DNA of 64,000 bases from Morella rubra (lineage: Eukaryota; Streptophyta; Magnoliopsida; Fagales; Myricaceae): contig RXIC02000006.1 of the NCBI GenBank assembly GCA_003952965.2, forward strand, positions 1-64,000, written 5' to 3'. Below are positions 18,854-30,235 of the stretch, in pieces; position 1 is the first letter of the stretch, and each line of letters starts with the position of its first letter. The notes beneath the pieces were generated by a model that was given only the letters and a program-made list of their open reading frames with translations, was not told the origin of the DNA and did no database searches. The translations under genes were made by a program, and so were the position numbers.

Positions 18854-20418
18854 TTATGAAGGAAATAAGAAACCAGAGGAACGAACAACATATGCCTCAA
18901 GAGATCTGGTTAGGGTACTTACCTCAAATGCTTCGAGAGATTTGTAGTGTCTTGAATTATTACTCCTCTTGGCAGTTGCATCGCCCTTGCAGTGGGAAGA
19001 TCCCGTTGGACTATAGGGCTGGATAAACCTCGGGTCATGGTTTTCATGACCAACCCGTTTCGCACTTGAGGATGAGTGTTGCGGTTGATTATCCGGCTGG
19101 AAACTCGTTCCGTTAGCTGAATCTGTTTGATTACTTCTCGGCTTCAATCTGGAATCTGGTCGTTGCTTTGGTTCACTCTGTGCCCTGTGTTTAGCCCTTG
19201 AAGATTCCGTCCTGCCCATGTAGTTTGGTGCGAATGGACAGCCATAAGACATGTTGCCTAAAGAATCAGGCCGCAGAAAAGTGGCATAGGCTTTGGTTGG
19301 GTTCTGTTCAGACGTTGCTGCTAGAAAACGTTGGGGGCTGTTACGTGCGGTAGCGCAATCCTCCTCGTATTCACGTTCTCGGCCTGAGATCGAGAGATTT
19401 TCTGAATGGTATGCTGTAAATCCACGCTCTATCCTCTCAATTTGTGAATAATTCAAACGATCACTAATGCTTTTCGAGACTCCCCGTCTTCCATGGAGAT
19501 TCCTATCCATTTTATGCTGCATTAAGACGGCATTACTATGAGTTAGCAACTGAATAATTCAGATCACAACATTCTGAAACACGGTAGCAGCTAGCTAATG
19601 GCTTTCAAGGACCTTAACACCTGTTTGCTTTGCAGGAAAGGACCAATAATTTTGCACTTGAATGCACACAAAATGAGACTTACTGGGTACATTCTCTTGA
19701 ACCCGTCATCCCGAGTGAAATTCTTATTGAAGGATGGTAGGCATGTGACAACATGATGTGCTTCCTCTGCCATCTGGATTCTCTGAGCCCGTGCTCGAAC
19801 TTGAATAGCGATCAGTGCATGCATGCGTCGGAGAGTGGCAGCCGTTTGTTTCCTTACCAGGTGACCCCTGACCGCTGCTTGGAGCTTGACTAGTCCCTTC
19901 AAAGCATACAGTGCTTTTCTTGCCTGAAACAACACAGACAAATGGTAAAAATTAACATAGTGATCTTATTATGCTATCAAATTAGTTCAGTCCACTTTCT
20001 TTTAGGCTGTTTAAAATGGTCTGAGAACGTAAAGTTATTAACAATTTTAAGGCGTTGGTCTTTCTTTTGACATGAAAACTAGGATGGAAGTTCGCACCAG
20101 ATAAGAACGATAGGCAGCTTGAATCTTTGTGGCAGCTGCATTTTCAGCTCGATTCTGCTGAATTTCTTTCTCTGCACGTGCCCGGAATGCGAGTCTGCTG
20201 ATGTCAATCGAGTCAAGTGACATAGAAGATCTATGTGTTATCTGTTTGCGAGCTGCTTTTCTGAAACTCCATCTTCGCTTTACTCTGGGAGTCCCCAGTT
20301 GACTCCCCGTTTTGTTAGTACTTGGATACTCAGCAGAAAAGGATGTTGCATTCTTCTTGTGTTTCTCCTCCCTCCTCCCAGACAAAAAGTTTCTAATCCA
20401 TTCGCTTGCTTTTCCCAT
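18854..20418 (-). CDS. IQ67-domain (IQD) calmodulin-binding protein
   Basis: An IQD-family protein, a plant scaffold that binds calmodulin and is usually linked to microtubules, the plasma membrane or nucleus. Exons on the minus strand: 20418-20098, 19923-19684, 19516-18854. The first intron is phase 0 and cuts the first IQ motif between YRSYL and ARKAL; a phase-0 intron at this place is a known hallmark of the IQ67 domain. Further IQ-like repeats follow in exon 2 (LVKLQAAVRGHLVRKQ and IAIQVRARAQRIQ). The N-terminus begins MGKASEWIRNFL, typical for the family, which sets the start. The model gives about 407 residues, basic and Ser/Arg-rich. The C-terminus is uncertain: a good donor (GAG|GTAAGT) at 18,922-18,923 could splice to an unseen last exon; otherwise the frame reads 22 codons further to a TAA at 18,854. 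From recall it most resembles the IQD22-24 group. Confidence 0.88.
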
Positions 20419-20449
20419 CTCTTTCACCCCCTCTAAAGTCGAGTTGCTA

Positions 20450-20727
20450 AAAAAGACGGGAAGACATAACTTAGCTATGTAACTGACATTGAAGAACTTC
20501 GGATTTAGACCTCTTTATCTGGTATTCTGCTAATCTCTTTGTTTATACAATTGGCTAGGCTAGTTGACTTGGGGATATTCAAATTATAAATTAGAATATC
20601 CAAATTATAAATTAGAGGAATGATTAATATGGCTTTCTGTCGTGGAGTTGTGGCAAAAAAAGTTAAATTTTTTTTTTATTAACTATGGCCTGCAATATCC
20701 CTGATTAAGCAATTTGCCACCCTAAAG
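20450..20727. other. Upstream region of the IQD gene, nothing further recognised
   Basis: Immediately upstream (on the minus strand) of the IQD start. It should contain the promoter and leader of that gene, but I cannot pick out a convincing TATA box. A near-identical short tandem repeat (AAATTATAAATTAGA type) lies at about 20,580-20,615. Confidence 0.4.
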
Positions 20728-20940
20728 ACTCATTTCTCTGTATGCAGCTTCGTCAACTGCTTCCTCTGTTTCTCGCTCTTCTTATTGACGCCTCAATAAG
20801 GTGGCAAGGGCCGTGTGTATCTTCTGAGTGAAATCCTTGAAAGAACCAGTCAACTTCTCGACGCCATGGGATGCAAATTCTTCACCGTTGAAACTACCAA
20901 TCACTACATGCTCTAGTTTTGTTTCCTTTCGAGGTCTTAT
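20728..20940 (-). pseudogene. Unidentified coding-like relic
   Basis: The minus strand shows about 50 codons with protein-like composition (including VVIGSFNGEEF and FKDFTQKIHTALATLL) ending at a stop at 20,783-20,785; the same frame continues beyond the stop with a charged, EEAVDEAAY-like stretch. There is no start codon or splice framework that would make a gene. I do not recognise the family. It may be a captured or duplicated exon fragment. Confidence 0.25.
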
Positions 20941-21179
20941 GGGGCGCCAAGGGCTGTTTGTTGTGGTTCACTCTTTGTATTAAGTACTACGTAACTGTAC
21001 CGTTCTTGCCTCTTACGAGGCCTCATCTGGGTGTGAAGGGCCAAAATCCAATCCTCTAAAAGTGCATATATCTTGATTTATTGCTTCGCTTGTAACTCCA
21101 ATCAAAATATGAATTGTTTCACAAGATGACATACTGAAAGGAGTTGATTATCTATAATTAATGTCCTTCCTTTGTGTTG

Positions 21180-21418
21180 TGACCATAAGGGCTGGCACCC
21201 CTTACAGGTGTCGGATTAAGCTATAGCTATCGCATTTAAGAAGGGAGACCTCACCACAACCATACACCATATTTAAGAAAGGGGATCTCACCGCAACTTT
21301 ACGAAAGTGCAACAAAGAAATACGGTTGGAGGATTCGATCTAAGGATCTCCATCTCAACCCTCACTACAAGGTGACCATATTACCGGTTAAACTACCGCT
21401 TCCGTGGTTACTGTTGTT
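21180..21418 (-). mobile_element. Probable tRNA-derived SINE, minus strand
   Basis: On the minus strand an A-box-like TAGTTTAACCGG (21,395-21,384) is followed about 50 bases later by a B-box-like GATCGAATCC (21,340-21,331). This spacing is that of an internal RNA polymerase III promoter in a tRNA-derived SINE. The body runs on toward 21,180. No clear target-site duplication was found, so the limits are approximate. It does not fold as a functional tRNA by inspection. Confidence 0.4.
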
Positions 21419-21419
21419 A

Positions 21420-22243
21420 TTCTTTATCACATTACACATGATTCTAAAGTTGTATAATAGTACTCTTTCAGAAACAAAAGAGAGTTTTTGGGAGGAGGAT
21501 GAGGAGGGGTTTTTTTCTTCTCCTTGGATGTGGCGCTGAGAGGGTTGGGGTTGTGTGGTGTATTGGGCAGGAGAGTGAAGGCTTTGGGCTTAAGCTTGTC
21601 TATTTTGTTTTTTGTTTGTCATGATTAGGCTTTGTTTCCTGTGGGGAGAATCTACTCAATAGGCTCCTGCCATAGAACCTCTAATTAAGCCCATTAGTCC
21701 ACTTCACAATATCCGGAAGAAAACCACATTTTTTTTAGGGGCAAATGGGGGAAGGGGGCTGGAAGAAAACCACTTACCAATCTGACTCGAACCCCTTCCT
21801 TAGCCCTCTTGCACAATCGATCCAACCTACAGTACTAAACCCTTCACACTATGGACTTTCAGTTTCAATGAGAAAAATAAATGAAAAAAAAAACTATGAT
21901 TGAGAGTCCGAATAGACAACTCAAGAGGGTTGAATTGAGTTTTATTAAAACTCTTATGAATATAGCATGCAAAAATTTAATATGACAGTGCTTCGAGAGA
22001 ATATGCAAGTTAGAGCACAGTTCTCAAAACTTTTATCAATAATAAAGGCAAGTGATAGATATCTCCTTTTTACTTGATTAAGAAATAAGCCGGTTTAAAA
22101 AGAGAGAGATCAAAAGAGATATAGAGAGAGATGAATCAAAAATAAAAGCCTTGATCTATTTTCAAGATAAAAATAGAGTTTCGGTTATAAAAGCAACCAT
22201 AACACAAATAAATAGCTCAACTAAATAAAGAGTAAGGTTGAGA
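21420..22243. other. Intergenic, left flank of the hAT insertion
   Basis: No gene. The last ~400 bases before the hAT element and the bases just after it (26,496 on) read as one interrupted non-coding repeat-like sequence, so the hAT appears to have landed in older repetitive DNA. Confidence 0.4.
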
Positions 22244-22251
22244 GATACGAC
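22244..22251. repeat. hAT target-site duplication, left copy
   Basis: GATACGAC directly precedes the left terminal inverted repeat and matches GATACAAC at 26,488-26,495 in seven of eight positions. Eight-base duplications are the mark of hAT insertion. Confidence 0.85.
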
Positions 22252-25200
22252 TAGGGCTGTTCACTGTGCAGGTCGGTTCGGGTTGGGTCCATACGGGTCA
22301 GGTTTCAGTTACTGCCTGACCCGAAAAATCAACCCGAAATAACTGCTTATTTGACCCGTCCGAACTTGATCCGTACGGGTCAAGTCGAATCAGGGTTTTT
22401 TTTTCCCTCTTCCTCCTATGTTGTACCCATCTAACGTTTCTGTGCTAATATGTAAGCCATTTCTATAAAGCTGTATCAATGAGCTTTTTTGCATTATGTT
22501 GACTCCACTCATCTTCGAAGAGGGTATACAGACAACAAATACTTGATCATGTATGCATCTCTCTTTCCATTTGACATTTTCTCAACTATTTAACGAAGCA
22601 AACAAAATCTGCAATTAGTTGAAGTTACGCTCAAACAACTATCTGAAGTAATGGTGTTCTGTATCTATCTTCTTCTGTTTTTAAAGCCTAAATAATGACA
22701 TTGCTTCAATATGGCAGTGTTTCCCCCCATATCTGGTACTACAACTATCCATTAATCTACTAAATATCTCCATGGGAAATGAATGAGCCGTAGAGCCTTT
22801 TTTTCTCCAGCTTCACTGCCCTGCTAAAGATAATTTAAACAGTACCATGACTACACGTTGGAACGCCATTTGGACAATATTTGTGAAGGGACAAAAATTC
22901 AATTGCACGAAGCTGTTGCTCAACAAGCTCCTTGATCTTAAGCGTGTCAGTGATAATTGATTCCTTCATTCCTATCAATTATCATTCATCTTCTTCATCA
23001 ACGACAGTGGGAGTTAAGTTTTCATCTAACACTTGAAAATGTAAATAAACAATGAAAATGGAAATAAATTAGAAACAAATTTAACATCAATATTATCCAA
23101 ATGCAATAAAATCACATCACATAGTTACCTGGCTCAACTTCAAAGCTCTCAACATTATCAATGTCTCACGAAGATCAATTCGAATTGGATCAGACCTCAA
23201 CCAATTTTGTGCACAAACAAGAGCCTCAACTGTTCTAGGTGCCAACGAACTCCGAAATGGATCAAGCACTCTACCCCCAGTGCTAAAGGCTGACTCAGAG
23301 GAAACTGTAGAAACTGGAATGGCCAACACATCCCGTGCAACCCTCGCAAGAATAGGATACTTGGATTCATTTACTTTCCACCAAGTCAAGATGTCAAAAT
23401 CTTGAGTTCTAGATTCACACACATCTGACAAATACTGATCTACTTCTGACTTATTATTAACAGCACGTTCATCTGCATTTTGCTCATACTCCTCAAAAAA
23501 TGCCACATCAAGATTATCATTACGAAGTCAGATGTGGAAGTTTCAATATTCACACGAGGAGTTTGATTACGTGAAGCAACCGTACTTGAAGTCCCATATA
23601 GATCATTATATTCAACAAACAACAAATACAACAAGCTTCTGGTGCTCCCAATCATTACGGATGCTTGAGACTCCTCGTACATTTTTTTAAACCACCAATG
23701 CAAAACTTTCAACTTGCACCTAGGATCAAGAACTGATGCAACAAAAATTAAAAAGTTAACTTTTTCAATCTTCCCCCAATACTTATCAAACTTTAACTTC
23801 ATGCTCGTCACCATAGCACTAACAAGAACATTATTAGACTGGCTCATTTTCATCAAGTTTGATTGAATGCCACAAATCTGACTATAACAGGTATTTGATG
23901 TGACATACAAAGAACCAGAAACCTTCACAGTGGCATCAAAAAACACTTTCAGAAACTTCACAAACACCTTAATTGTTTCCCAATCCTCAGATCCCGGTGG
24001 TCCATGTGTGCCCCGTCACTAAAATGACGGATATATGGCCATCATCTTCCGCCATCTGCATAAAGGCATTCTGAAACTTCTCAGCCGACTCTAACATAAG
24101 GTAAGTTGAGTTCCATCTAGTTGGAACATCAAGACAAACTAACTTCTTACACGCAATCTTTGCCATCTCAGCGCACTTCTTAAATTTTCATTCTTGCAAG
24201 GAGAGGACCTCACATATCGCACTGCATTTCGAACCCTCACAATTGAATCATCATAATCTTTCAAACCTTCATTCACAATCAAATTCAATATATGTGCACA
24301 ACACCTCATGTGGAGATACTTACCATCCAATATATGTCCTTTCAAATATTTCTTCAAAAATTCAATTGCAACGTCATTTGAAGAAGCATTATCAACCGTC
24401 ACAGTAAAAATATCACTAATTCCCCAATCCAACAAACAAGATTCCACATGTTTTGCAATGGTGTCACCTTTGTGATTAGGAATCAAACAAAAGTTAATGA
24501 TCATTTTCTGAAGTTTCCAACAACTATCAATAAAATGTGCCGTGAGACACATATAGTTGAGATTTTGCACGGAGGTCCATGTATCAGTGGTCAAACAAAC
24601 ACGTTGACAAGTAGACTTGAATACCTTCTTCAACTCCTCCTTCTTTCTCATATAAAGTTTCATACAATCTCTTGCTACGGTGATACGAAGAAGGGACTTG
24701 AAACCGTGGTTCAAAAGCTCTACACACTTTTATGAAGCCTTGACCTTCCACAACCCTAAACGACATTTCATCATATAATCATTTCTGCAATTGCCAACCG
24801 TATATTTTTAGGATTATATTTATGAACCCTTAAATTGGCAACATCATGATCTCCAACTTCTTCTGATTGATACTTATCCACTGATTCATTGCTAAATGGG
24901 TACTTGGGACATGTATGTAACACATGGTTCAACATATTAAATGTCCCATGCCGTTTAGAGTGGCAATGGTACTGCTTGCTACAATAGTTACATTTAGCAA
25001 GTGGGTCACTTGGATCACAACCATCTAATCTTGTGAAATGGTCCCAAACTACTGACCCCTCCTTATTCCCCTTATGTTTGCGAGAAGGATTACTCGAGGC
25101 CGAAGGCCCCTCGTCTACATCTATGGTCTCATCATCAGTATTAATGGATGAAATAGATTGATGTGATGAAGAATCATTAGTATCCATCTAAAACAAACAA

Positions 25201-26487
25201 ACATAATAATTAGTTACTATATAGACAAACAAACATATCATCATATCTTCATCACCCAACAGAACCAACAACTCCAATATATAAGCTCTAACCTCCAATC
25301 TCTAATATATCCGTTTCTAAATTTCTAATAGGATTTTAGCTTAAAATTACCTGAATAAGCCCAAGCTCCACCACCACCAAGCAAAATTTGAGAATGCGAG
25401 ATGTCTGGGACAGTAGAATCACTGCAGTGTACTGTTTTCTACAGGGAAAAGGCAGTATCCGTTGTAGTGCCAACTGTACTATTAGTGATGATAACAATGT
25501 TCTTACTTTGGATTGCCCTTCAGCTATGACCTGCATCAGCGAACAAATCACACATTAGTTTTCGAGTAAATTCAAGAAAGGACGAAGTAAAACATACTGC
25601 ACCAATATTAAATGACCACACAACTAAAATCATGATAAATGCACTGAATGAGCATAATGGCAATATAAATAAAATCTATATCCATTTCCTGTGATGGTTT
25701 CGGCCTACCACTTTCGCAAGCCAAACCGAAAGTACTTACATACTTCATAATTCCACTACAACTTTGGTTTTTCTTTACTTTAGTAAGCTAGAGTTCCATT
25801 ACAAAGTTCAAAGAGCAACTCGGTCCAGCAAAACCCAAGCGCCAACTCTCTCTTATCAAGTAACTAAAAGGAAAATCAGGCTTGCCAAAAACCCAAACCA
25901 AATTTTTCCTGCAAAATTACGAGAAATGAGTAAGAAACAAAGAAATCACTTGCTGAAAAAAAGAGAAAAAGAAAAAAAGCTTTTTTTTCTTCCAAACAAA
26001 TCACACTGGCATACATTAACCAAAAAGCAAAGAAAGAAAATACTGGGGCATATTCGACTCTCAATGGCAAACATGGATATGGTTTGCAAAATCAGATCCC
26101 AGTAGCAATTTGCATTTTCACACCTATCTCACTTAATCACTTTAGTTAACCATATCACTAGACATAGAATAAAAGAAAAAAGAAGCAGTGTGGGTTCATC
26201 TGCAGACCTCATAAAAGAAGAGGCGTAATGGAGAAGTGGACTTACCAGAGAAGAAGAAAAAGTGGGCTACCGACTGGGAGGTGACGGCGACGGTTGGAGA
26301 AGGAAGAGTCGGATGGTCTGAGAAGTGAGAAGGAGATCAGGAATTGCAAATTAAGCCTCGGGTGGGTCGGTTCGATTGAGGCCCGACCGAATATAGGGCG
26401 TGTCCAGTGTTTTGGCCCGCCCAGGCCCGCCTAGCCCGACTATTCGGTTGGGTGTGGGTCGGGTCGGATGCACAGTGAACATCCCTA
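22252..26487 (-). mobile_element. hAT-superfamily DNA transposon, 4.2 kb
   Basis: The element starts TAGGGCTGTTCACTGTGCA and ends with the reverse complement of TAGGGATGTTCACTGTGCA, a 19-base terminal inverted repeat with one mismatch. An 8-base target-site duplication (7/8) flanks it. The subterminal zones at both ends are rich in CGGGT/CGGTT-type motifs (22,270-22,400 and 26,355-26,470), likely transposase-binding repeats. Inside is one transposase gene on the minus strand. Between 25,190 and 26,340 lies non-coding sequence with a splice acceptor just before the transposase ATG, so the leader probably held an intron. One substitution in the duplication and several frameshifts in the gene show it is no longer autonomous. 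Confidence 0.93.
23117..25187 (-). pseudogene. hAT transposase (BED-finger, RICESLEEPER-like), frame-broken
   Basis: Pieces of one transposase read in order on the minus strand: 25187-24771 (N-terminal BED zinc finger, C66-x2-C69 ... H88-x4-C93 with Trp48), 24766-24139 (RNase H-like core, with LTTDTWTS and TVDNASSND motifs), 23967-23440, and 23506-23117 (the C-terminal hAT dimerisation domain with SSESAFSTGGRVL). The frame changes near 24,769 (in a short TA repeat), near 24,700, between 24,139 and 23,967, and near 23,500. Complete family members are about 650-700 residues, so nearly the whole protein is represented but it cannot be translated. The domain order matches Ac-like plant hAT transposases such as RICESLEEPER/DAYSLEEPER. 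Confidence 0.9.
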
Positions 26488-26495
26488 GATACAAC
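26488..26495. repeat. hAT target-site duplication, right copy
   Basis: GATACAAC directly follows the right terminal inverted repeat; it differs from the left copy (GATACGAC) at one base, consistent with an old insertion. Confidence 0.85.
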
Positions 26496-26854
26496 ATTGA
26501 AATTTTTAGGTAGTTTGACCTAAATCTAGCCTCGTCCATCACCAATAATCCTCCCTTGGGTTACACTATACTTTGCGGTGCTAGAGAACTTTATAAGTAT
26601 TTTTCTAGGCACAACACTTACAATCTAAGTATTTTTGTGGGCTCTGAACTCACTCCCAACACTCACAACTTAAACTAAGGCTATCCTCAATCTTACGGTA
26701 AGTTACTAGCTAGTGTTTTCCCCAACACTCACAAATCTTAGGGAAACCTGTCGGGACGATTCTAATCCTTCCCCAAAAGGTATTTTTAGATGGAATCTTG
26801 ATCTTTTGGGACAGAATTTTTATCTAAAATAATCAAATTTGTTTTAGTGATTAT

Positions 26855-27246
26855 GAAATCCATTGGGTTTAATGATCTGCATGGTAGCCATTCAACGCAG
26901 AGACCATAGGGTTGTGTAACCCAATTTTTTCAAAGCTCTAGGTGGAAGAGATAAGAGCCATATTTAATTATACCAACAACTCTCTTTGTCTAAAAAACTC
27001 CAAATTAAGAAGCTTCTTAGAACATTTCTTATCCTGAATAGACTAACCTTAACCCCACAGGTTACTGGTTAATTTCAACAAAGAAATTATATATCAGGAA
27101 GCAAAAGTAAAGAGAAAAATTAATCAAGAAAGCTTCTCCAGAAACTCATGCATTTTTTTATTATTTATACTTTCTTTCTCTTTCACTTCATACATACCCG
27201 CCTAGTTTGACTTATTCCTTTCCCGTTTGAAAATCCACCCCAAGTT
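26855..27246. repeat. ~400-bp direct repeat, copy A
   Basis: This block matches 28,403-28,818 along its whole length with substitutions and small indels. It starts near AATCCATTGGGTTT, passes through CGCAGAGACCA, and ends near AAAATCCACCCCAA. It carries no coding frame. The two copies are ~1.5 kb apart in the same orientation. They lack TG...CA ends and flanking duplications, so I do not call them LTRs; a local segmental duplication is the simpler reading. Confidence 0.75.
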
Positions 27247-27629
27247 CTTTTAACGATGAATTTTTAGTTTGTTAAGTGCGCGTAACAATAAAAAATTAAA
27301 CAGATTAGGTGATAGGTTTAAGCGGCTAACAATTATATTTAGTTTGTTTTGTCTATGCAATTGTAAAATATTAAATAAATTGGATTGTAGTTTTAAACGG
27401 CTAACAATGGATATTAATCTCTTTTAATTTAGGAGAGTTTATAGTACTTTTTGTTTGAATTAATTGGTAAGATTTTATAAATGGCCACAAAAAGTAAAGA
27501 GTTAATTCTTCCTTGATCAAGGCCATTTAATAGGTGTCATTTTAGAATAACGAATTTATTAAAAATCTATATAAATAAATAAATTAGGTATCTTTTAAGT
27601 TAAATTTTTAGTCTTTGGGTAATATTAAG

Positions 27630-28010
27630 CATTTTTGAGATAAGTACCCATATTGTCCCGTGATTTATGATCACTTTGAAAAATCACTCCATGTACTTCT
27701 AAAATCATATAAAAATAGTCCCTTAACTTCCAGCCTTTTAATAATTGGTATTTCCTTCACTTGCTTGTTAGAAAAAGCAACGAAAGCTGTTATGTATCAC
27801 TCTAGCCAACCAACCGTTGAATTACAAGTGGCCCTCTATCACACAACTAATATTTTCATGATTAATATTGTTTTTAACGGACAAGTGACAGAAGGACCAA
27901 TTATGAAAGGGTTGGAAGTTCAGGGACTTCTTTTATACTTTCAAAAGTATAGGAATTGCTTAGTCAAACATGTAAATCATAGGGACAATCAGAGGTTTTT
28001 CCCAACATTC
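27630..28010. mobile_element. Inverted-repeat (MITE/MULE-like) element
   Basis: The left ~140 bases (TTGTCCCGTGATTTATGATC through AGTCCCTTAACTTCCAGCC) match the reverse complement of the right ~140 bases at about 70-75% by eye. No transposase is present. Ends are approximate and no target-site duplication was found. An open frame across 27,660-28,097 is a by-product of the repeat and not a gene. Confidence 0.6.
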
Positions 28011-28402
28011 TTTTACTATATAAGACCTAGTACAGAAAATTTAAAATTTGGGGACCTTCCTTTTGGGCGCCTAAGGGCTAGGCAGAGCCAACCCTAAGAG
28101 GATTCATTTTCTTAGTCTTCCTCATATAGAGTTTAAAATCCTTCACATAATTTGAAGGATTGCGAAAGGACTAAAATCTTGATGAATTTTAAATTTAAGG
28201 TCAACCAATTTGATAAGTTTTAAAATTAGAGTCTTATTTGATTTTCGTGCAAATCAAGGGACGAACTTTGTATTTATCCCTAGTATTTATACTTGCCTTT
28301 CATGTGTTTTCATTTATCCAAAAAAAAAAAATCTATTTACTATTTTCTTGTGAACTTTGTAAAAATGAATTATTTAGAGTACTTTTCTGTTCTATAAGTT
28401 GT

Positions 28403-28818
28403 GGAATCCATTGGGTTTTATGATCTTCTTCGTAGCTGATCTTCATTAACGCAGAGACCACGAGGTTGTGTAACCCAATTTATTAACGCTCTGGGTGAAA
28501 GAGATAGGAGACATTAAATTATACCAATGACTCTCGGCCGGTATAAAATACTCAAAATTAAGAAGCCTCTTGGAACCTTTCTTATCATGAATAGACCAAC
28601 CATGACCTCACAGGTTACTTGTTAATTTCTACAAAGAAATATATCAGGAAGCAAAAATTAAAGAGAAAGATTAATCAAGAAATTAAGCTTCATGAGAAAC
28701 TCAGCACTTTTTTTTTTTTTTTTTTTTTGTTTTTATTTATACGTTCTTTCTCTTTCACTTTCATGTATAACCCGCCTGGTTTGACTTATTCCTTTCATGT
28801 TTGAAAATCCACCCCAAA
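28403..28818. repeat. ~400-bp direct repeat, copy B
   Basis: Second copy of the block at 26,855-27,246, with an added T run near 28,710. Between the copies lie AT-rich DNA and the inverted-repeat element at 27,630-28,010, which is absent from both copies. Confidence 0.75.
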
Positions 28819-30180
28819 TTATATTTCATCTCTGTGTTTTGTGTGGCTATTGTTTTATTTGCCCACTTTGGTAGAATGTTGACTTTAGAACCCAAACGAG
28901 CGTATAATTTGGTGCTTTTCTAGAACCTCTTACTTCTTCCATAACAGGCCGGCAATTGAGGTTTAGTTGTCCACTTTGGTGGTATTCCGTGTGTACATTT
29001 GTTGTAGAGAAGGGCATGGACCAATTCGCAGGTGCAATCTTGTAGTGGTTCTCCACATATATACATTTATTGTTTCTTTCCTTATCTAGAAGTTACATGG
29101 TCACTTTTCCTTTTTTTAAAACATGGATTACCCTTACCCCTTTCTGAAGTTATGAATCCTTTGAATTCCTAAAACATAGCTTTCGGAGTCAGTTTATGTC
29201 TTAAAAGACTTTGTTCTTCTAGATACAGAACAAACCTCTAGAGGAGCAAGACTAATGAAACTTATAAAACTTAATTTTGTACATAAAATTTAGGAAAAAT
29301 ATCATTTGCACCTCCGAGTTAAAACACTAATATTACTTTCGGGGTCCAAATTACTACTAAGTTAGTCAAGTTAAGTTCTCAAACTACAAAACTTCATTAA
29401 TTATCTGTTGTCTTCAAAAATATGTTTAAAATGAAATGGTTGATCTTGGACGTTAAACATTAGAAACTTGTTCCAATATGAGATATCTCGTGAAGGCAAT
29501 ATCTGAGTAAAGAAAGAAGAAGATCAAAGATCTTTTGTTGAGATTTCTTGAAGGAGAGGACGTGAGCAGGCCGGGAAGAAGAAGAAGAAGAAAGATCTTC
29601 TGAGATCTCTTCAAGTCACATGTGAGCAGACGAAAGAAGAAAAATCAAAGGAACGAGGATAGTGAGGATCATGAAATCAATGCCACGTCTCCTCACGTTA
29701 TTTGTTTGGTACAAGTTTTGAAACTCCATAATAGACCAGCAGACTACGACCGCCATCTCTCCATTAATGACTTTTTCAGCGGCTGTCAATCAAACTACCT
29801 AGTGCCTTCTGTGAAGTCGCTGCCCGACCAAACTCGGGGAAAAATTTCGGAGTTTCTCCAGTTATAATAAGCGAGATAAAATGTACTTTTTCCTTGATGT
29901 TCGTTATGTCCTCATCATAGAGTCGAAAAATTATTGACACGTTAATGAGATTTATTCTATTTATTAATATAAAAAATTATATATATAATTAACTAAAGAG
30001 CAGATAGGGAAAAAAAGTTTTTTTATTGAGCGAAATAATTTGGATTGTAAAACAAGGTAACAGACCATGACTTGCCATGGATATGGTTAAAAAGTCAGCA
30101 GAAGGTTCGATGAAGAAAAATTCAGATTTTGATATCTTTATATAACCCTGCATTATGTGCAAGCAGCACACCGCCTCAGA
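28819..30180. other. Intergenic, upstream of the EGF-like gene
   Basis: No supported gene. An 81-codon frame (29622-29867) and a minus-strand 69-codon frame (28847-29056) have no recognisable domain. The promoter of the EGF-like gene should lie at the right end of this interval. Confidence 0.45.
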
Positions 30181-30195
30181 CATTACCATCTCTTT

Positions 30196-30200
<5 letters not shown>

Positions 30201-30226
<26 letters not shown>
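30201..30226. repeat. (CT)n microsatellite in the EGF-like gene leader
   Basis: About thirteen CT units lie within 10 bases of the start codon at 30,236, so the run is almost certainly in the 5' UTR. Pyrimidine runs of this kind are common in plant leaders. Confidence 0.85.
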
Positions 30227-30235
30227 GTGAAAGAA

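Noticed and set aside
26855..28818. Reading the paired ~400-bp repeats as LTRs of a small retrotransposon
   Set aside because: No TG...CA ends, no primer-binding or polypurine tract between them, and no target-site duplication.
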